Assembly (NCBI GenBank): GCA_021796055.1
Contig: JAJYOS010000255.1
Coordinates: 1-8,253, forward strand
Length of the DNA: 8,253 nt
From: Bacteroidota bacterium
Lineage (GTDB): Bacteria; Bacteroidota; Kryptoniia; Kryptoniales; JAKASW01
Direction: 5' to 3'
Part shown: positions 6,441 through 8,253 of the stretch, piece after piece
How the letters are laid out: every line of letters starts with the position of its first letter
How positions within the stretch are numbered: position 1 is the stretch's first letter
The notes under the pieces: model-generated
What the model was told of the DNA's origin: nothing
Seen by the model: only the letters and a program-made list of their open reading frames with translations
Database searches by the model: none
Program-made: the position numbers and the translations under genes

Positions 6441-7646
6441 ATGAGTGAAATTGAAGAAACATTCGACAAAGGGAAAGGTATCTTATGTCTTATCCCAAAC
6501 TTTGTACCGCGCAGGTTCAGCAGTGCGGGCCGGCGACTCAGATTACATCCCGACGACTATTATGCGCTCGGCACCAAACGCGGATCTATCAAAGAACGCT
6601 GGTTCTCTTCTGTCATCCCGGCCATGAACGGTGAGCTTGCTCCCCCGGACGAAGGGATGAGCTACGTCCTTCCGTGGAATGGGAAGCTGGCGGAGAAATT
6701 CCTATTTAAAGATGCCGTGAGCGAATTGAAGGACAAACTCGTTGGCTCTGAGCTAATGAAGAAGTACGGCGGGTGGCCGATGTACTCGAAGTTCTTTGAC
6801 TTTCTCGCTCCGCTCTTTCTTCATTTGCATTTGAGTTTCGAGGCGGCTGCGCGAGTCGGGCGACTTGGTAAACCCGAGGCTTACTACTTCCCGCCTCAGA
6901 TGAATAATTACCCTGGAGAATTCCCTGTTACTTACTTTGGCTTCGACCCTGATGTGACGAAGGAGATGGTGCGCGAACGTCTGTTGATGTTTGAAAAAGG
7001 GGACAATAGGATAACCGAGTTGTCGCGGGGGTATCGGATTGAACTTGGAGCCGGTGGTTGGTTCACTCCTCCAGGTGTCCTGCACGCGCCGGGCTCATAT
7101 CTGACTTATGAGCCGCAGTGGAACAGCGATGTCAATTCTGTGTACGAAAACATCACTTCCGATGAGGTCTATCCGTACGATTTTCTAGTGGAGAACTGTC
7201 CACCCGACAAGAAACTTGATGTCGACTATGTCATCAGCCTTATGGACTGGGAGAAAAATGTCGACCCGCACTACAAGAGGCACAACTACAGAAAACCAAT
7301 TGTATGTCTGCATTCCGATGTAATGCATACCGAAAAATGGGTGATCTATGCCAACGACTACATCGCTGCAAAAGAGTTGACTATCATGCCGAAACAAACG
7401 GTTACCGTGAAAGACGGTGCAGCTTACGGATGCATCATCGTTCAGGGACATGGGAAATTCGGCGTCTACAATGTCGAGGCGTCAGTGATGCTTCGGTTTG
7501 GCCAAGCGAGCAACGATGAGTACTTCGTGAGTGAAGATGCGGCAAAGAACGGGATTGTCATAACAAATGAGAGCCAATTCCAGCCGATGGTTGTTCTCAA
7601 GCACTTCGGTCCGAATCATCCTGATATGCCGAAGACAATAGAATAG
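6441..7646 (+). CDS. Bicupin protein resembling type I phosphomannose isomerase, probable sugar isomerase
   Basis: This 401-residue cytoplasmic protein (no signal peptide) has the motif order of type I mannose-6-phosphate isomerases. FLHLHLS (126-132) sits where these enzymes have QVHP. GKPEAYYF (143-150) matches the KPE segment. LGAGGWFTPPGVLHAP (202-217) matches the GDAIFIPAGTVHA region, and EPQWNSDV (224-231) matches the following NSD segment. Predicted metal ligands are therefore His128, His130, Glu146 and His215. His128 replaces the usual Gln, giving a three-His, one-Glu set common in other cupins. A second cupin-like half (about 300-390) includes KELTIMPKQTVTV and GCIIVQGHGKFGV. It starts 7 nt after the binding-protein stop, with only a weak purine-rich stretch before ATG 6441. 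By motif and context it probably interconverts an aldose and a ketose, free or phosphorylated. A non-enzymatic sugar-sensing cupin cannot be excluded. Confidence 0.65.
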   Translation: MSEIEETFDKGKGILCLIPNFVPRRFSSAGRRLRLHPDDYYALGTKRGSIKERWFSSVIPAMNGELAPPDEGMSYVLPWNGKLAEKFLFKDAVSELKDKLVGSELMKKYGGWPMYSKFFDFLAPLFLHLHLSFEAAARVGRLGKPEAYYFPPQMNNYPGEFPVTYFGFDPDVTKEMVRERLLMFEKGDNRITELSRGYRIELGAGGWFTPPGVLHAPGSYLTYEPQWNSDVNSVYENITSDEVYPYDFLVENCPPDKKLDVDYVISLMDWEKNVDPHYKRHNYRKPIVCLHSDVMHTEKWVIYANDYIAAKELTIMPKQTVTVKDGAAYGCIIVQGHGKFGVYNVEASVMLRFGQASNDEYFVSEDAAKNGIVITNESQFQPMVVLKHFGPNHPDMPKTIE

Positions 7647-7754
7647 ATTTAAACCGCTGAGGCGCAAAGATGCTAGGTCGGCAATTTATGTCCCTTGTGC
7701 CTGTCTACCGGTGTTTGCAGAACTTAGGCAGCTTTCAACGTCTCTGCGGTAAAT
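7647..7754. repeat. Inverted repeat with CCGCnGAG-type octamers
   Basis: The left arm (7647-7664) reads ATTTA, AA, CCGC, T, GAG, G, CG. The right arm (7739-7754) read on the - strand is ATTTA, CCGC, A, GAG, A, CG. The arms pair except for a 2-nt bulge, one mismatch and one possible G-U pair. The left arm continues as phased octamers CCGCTGAG, GCGCAAAG and ATGCTAGG (7654-7677), sharing GC at positions 3-4 and a G at position 8. This resembles the CCGCAGAGACGCAGAG-type interspersed intergenic repeats seen in many bacterial genomes. Confidence 0.65.
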
Positions 7755-7758
7755 AAGT

Positions 7759-7762
7759 GGAG
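7759..7762 (+). promoter_or_regulatory. Ribosome binding site of the last gene
   Basis: GGAG lies 5 nt before ATG 7768-7770 and lies just outside the inverted repeat, supporting this start. Confidence 0.6.
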
Positions 7763-7767
7763 CAGAA

Positions 7768-8253
7768 ATGAGAAGACAGAATTACGAAATCAAGAATGAG
7801 AAGATACGTTCAGCTTTCCAGGATCTGAAGAAGACTCATCCTGAAAAGCTCGAGGAACGCCTCAAACTATCATGGAGCAACTGGGGATTCGGGATCGAGC
7901 CGCTTTGTGATTCCGCCGAGCGCCTGCAAAGAAACGGCCTGAAGTTCATCGAGCTCCACGGTAATCACTATGGTCCGAATCTCGGCTACCAAGCCTCTGA
8001 TACAAAGAAGATCCTTGCCGATCATGGCCTCCAGGTCTCCGGAATCTGCGGCATGTTTTCGCCCGACAACGATCTCTCCAGCAACCGTGCGGTGCAGCGA
8101 CAGGCTGCAGTCGATTATCTGAAACGTGAGCTGGAGTTCACCCGCGAGATGGAAGGAGGTTACATCCTCGTTGTACCCGGTGCGGTCGGCAGGCCGACTC
8201 CTTACGACGACATGGAATTGGACAGGAGTGCTGATGACATAGTCGACATCAAG
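7768..8253 (+). CDS. TIM-barrel sugar isomerase/epimerase (AP_endonuc_2-like), 5' part
   Basis: The frame is open from ATG 7768 to the window edge, giving the first 162 residues of a longer protein. There is no signal peptide, so it is cytoplasmic. After a charged helical N-terminus (1-33) come barrel-type strands: LSWSNWGFG (34-42), GLKFIELHGNHYGPNLGY (57-74), GLQVSGICGMFSPD (87-100) and GYILVVPGAVGRP (131-143). The IELHG strand with Glu62/His64, the GLxVSGICG strand, and the following YLKRELEFTREM helix are typical of the xylose isomerase-like sugar phosphate isomerase/epimerase superfamily, which includes D-tagatose 3-epimerase and hydroxypyruvate isomerase types. The C-terminal metal-binding residues lie beyond the window, so the reaction cannot be specified. 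It follows the cupin gene after 121 bp and fits a sugar-conversion step in the same pathway. Confidence 0.8.
   Translation, partial: MRRQNYEIKNEKIRSAFQDLKKTHPEKLEERLKLSWSNWGFGIEPLCDSAERLQRNGLKFIELHGNHYGPNLGYQASDTKKILADHGLQVSGICGMFSPDNDLSSNRAVQRQAAVDYLKRELEFTREMEGGYILVVPGAVGRPTPYDDMELDRSADDIVDIK

Larger units (their letters stand above)
7647..7767. other. Intergenic region between cupin and TIM-barrel genes
   Basis: This 121-bp gap is mostly spanned by an imperfect inverted repeat (7647-7754) with CCGCnGAG-type octamers at both ends. No classic terminator (stem plus T-run) or convincing promoter was recognised. Whether the last gene is co-transcribed with the others is open. Confidence 0.55.

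Noticed and set aside
7647..7767. Rho-independent terminator after the cupin gene
   Set aside because: The inverted arms are about 75 bp apart and no T-run follows the right arm, so the structure fits a repeat element better than a terminator.

Overview
The window is a compact carbohydrate-use locus from a bacterium. All eight genes lie on the + strand, and base composition is near 50% GC and fairly even. Secreted glycosidase-like proteins, a lipoprotein sugar receptor and intergenic octamer-type repeats suggest an environmental Gram-negative glycan degrader, perhaps of the Bacteroidota/Ignavibacteriota group. That placement is a guess, because the window contains no rRNA or other phylogenetic marker.

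Layout. Positions 1-135 hold the 3' end of a gene whose last residues resemble GH92 alpha-mannosidases but stop early for that family. Positions 150-2333 encode a secreted TIM-barrel glycosidase-like protein of the DUF6259 type. Its stop overlaps the start of a ribose-type (RbsA-like) double ATPase (2330-3829), followed by an RbsC-like permease (about 3834-4856). A 174-bp gap carries two oppositely oriented arrays of 8-bp TGGAA units. Then come a FucU/RbsD-type sugar mutarotase (5031-5456), a lipoprotein periplasmic sugar-binding protein (5456-6433) and a bicupin protein resembling type I phosphomannose isomerase (6441-7646). A 121-bp gap has a second octamer-type inverted repeat. The window ends inside a TIM-barrel sugar isomerase/epimerase (7768 to beyond 8253).

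How the genes could work together (inference). An exported glycosidase trims a glycan or glycoside. The lipoprotein captures the freed monosaccharide and the RbsA/RbsC-type importer brings it in unphosphorylated. The mutarotase equilibrates its anomers, and the cupin and TIM-barrel enzymes isomerise or epimerise it. No sugar kinase or regulator is visible here. The substrate cannot be read from the sequence: the FucU-like gene suggests a fucose-like sugar, while the GH92-like tail and the PMI-like cupin suggest mannose or a related sugar. No tRNA, rRNA, CRISPR, transposase or convincing factor-independent terminator was seen.
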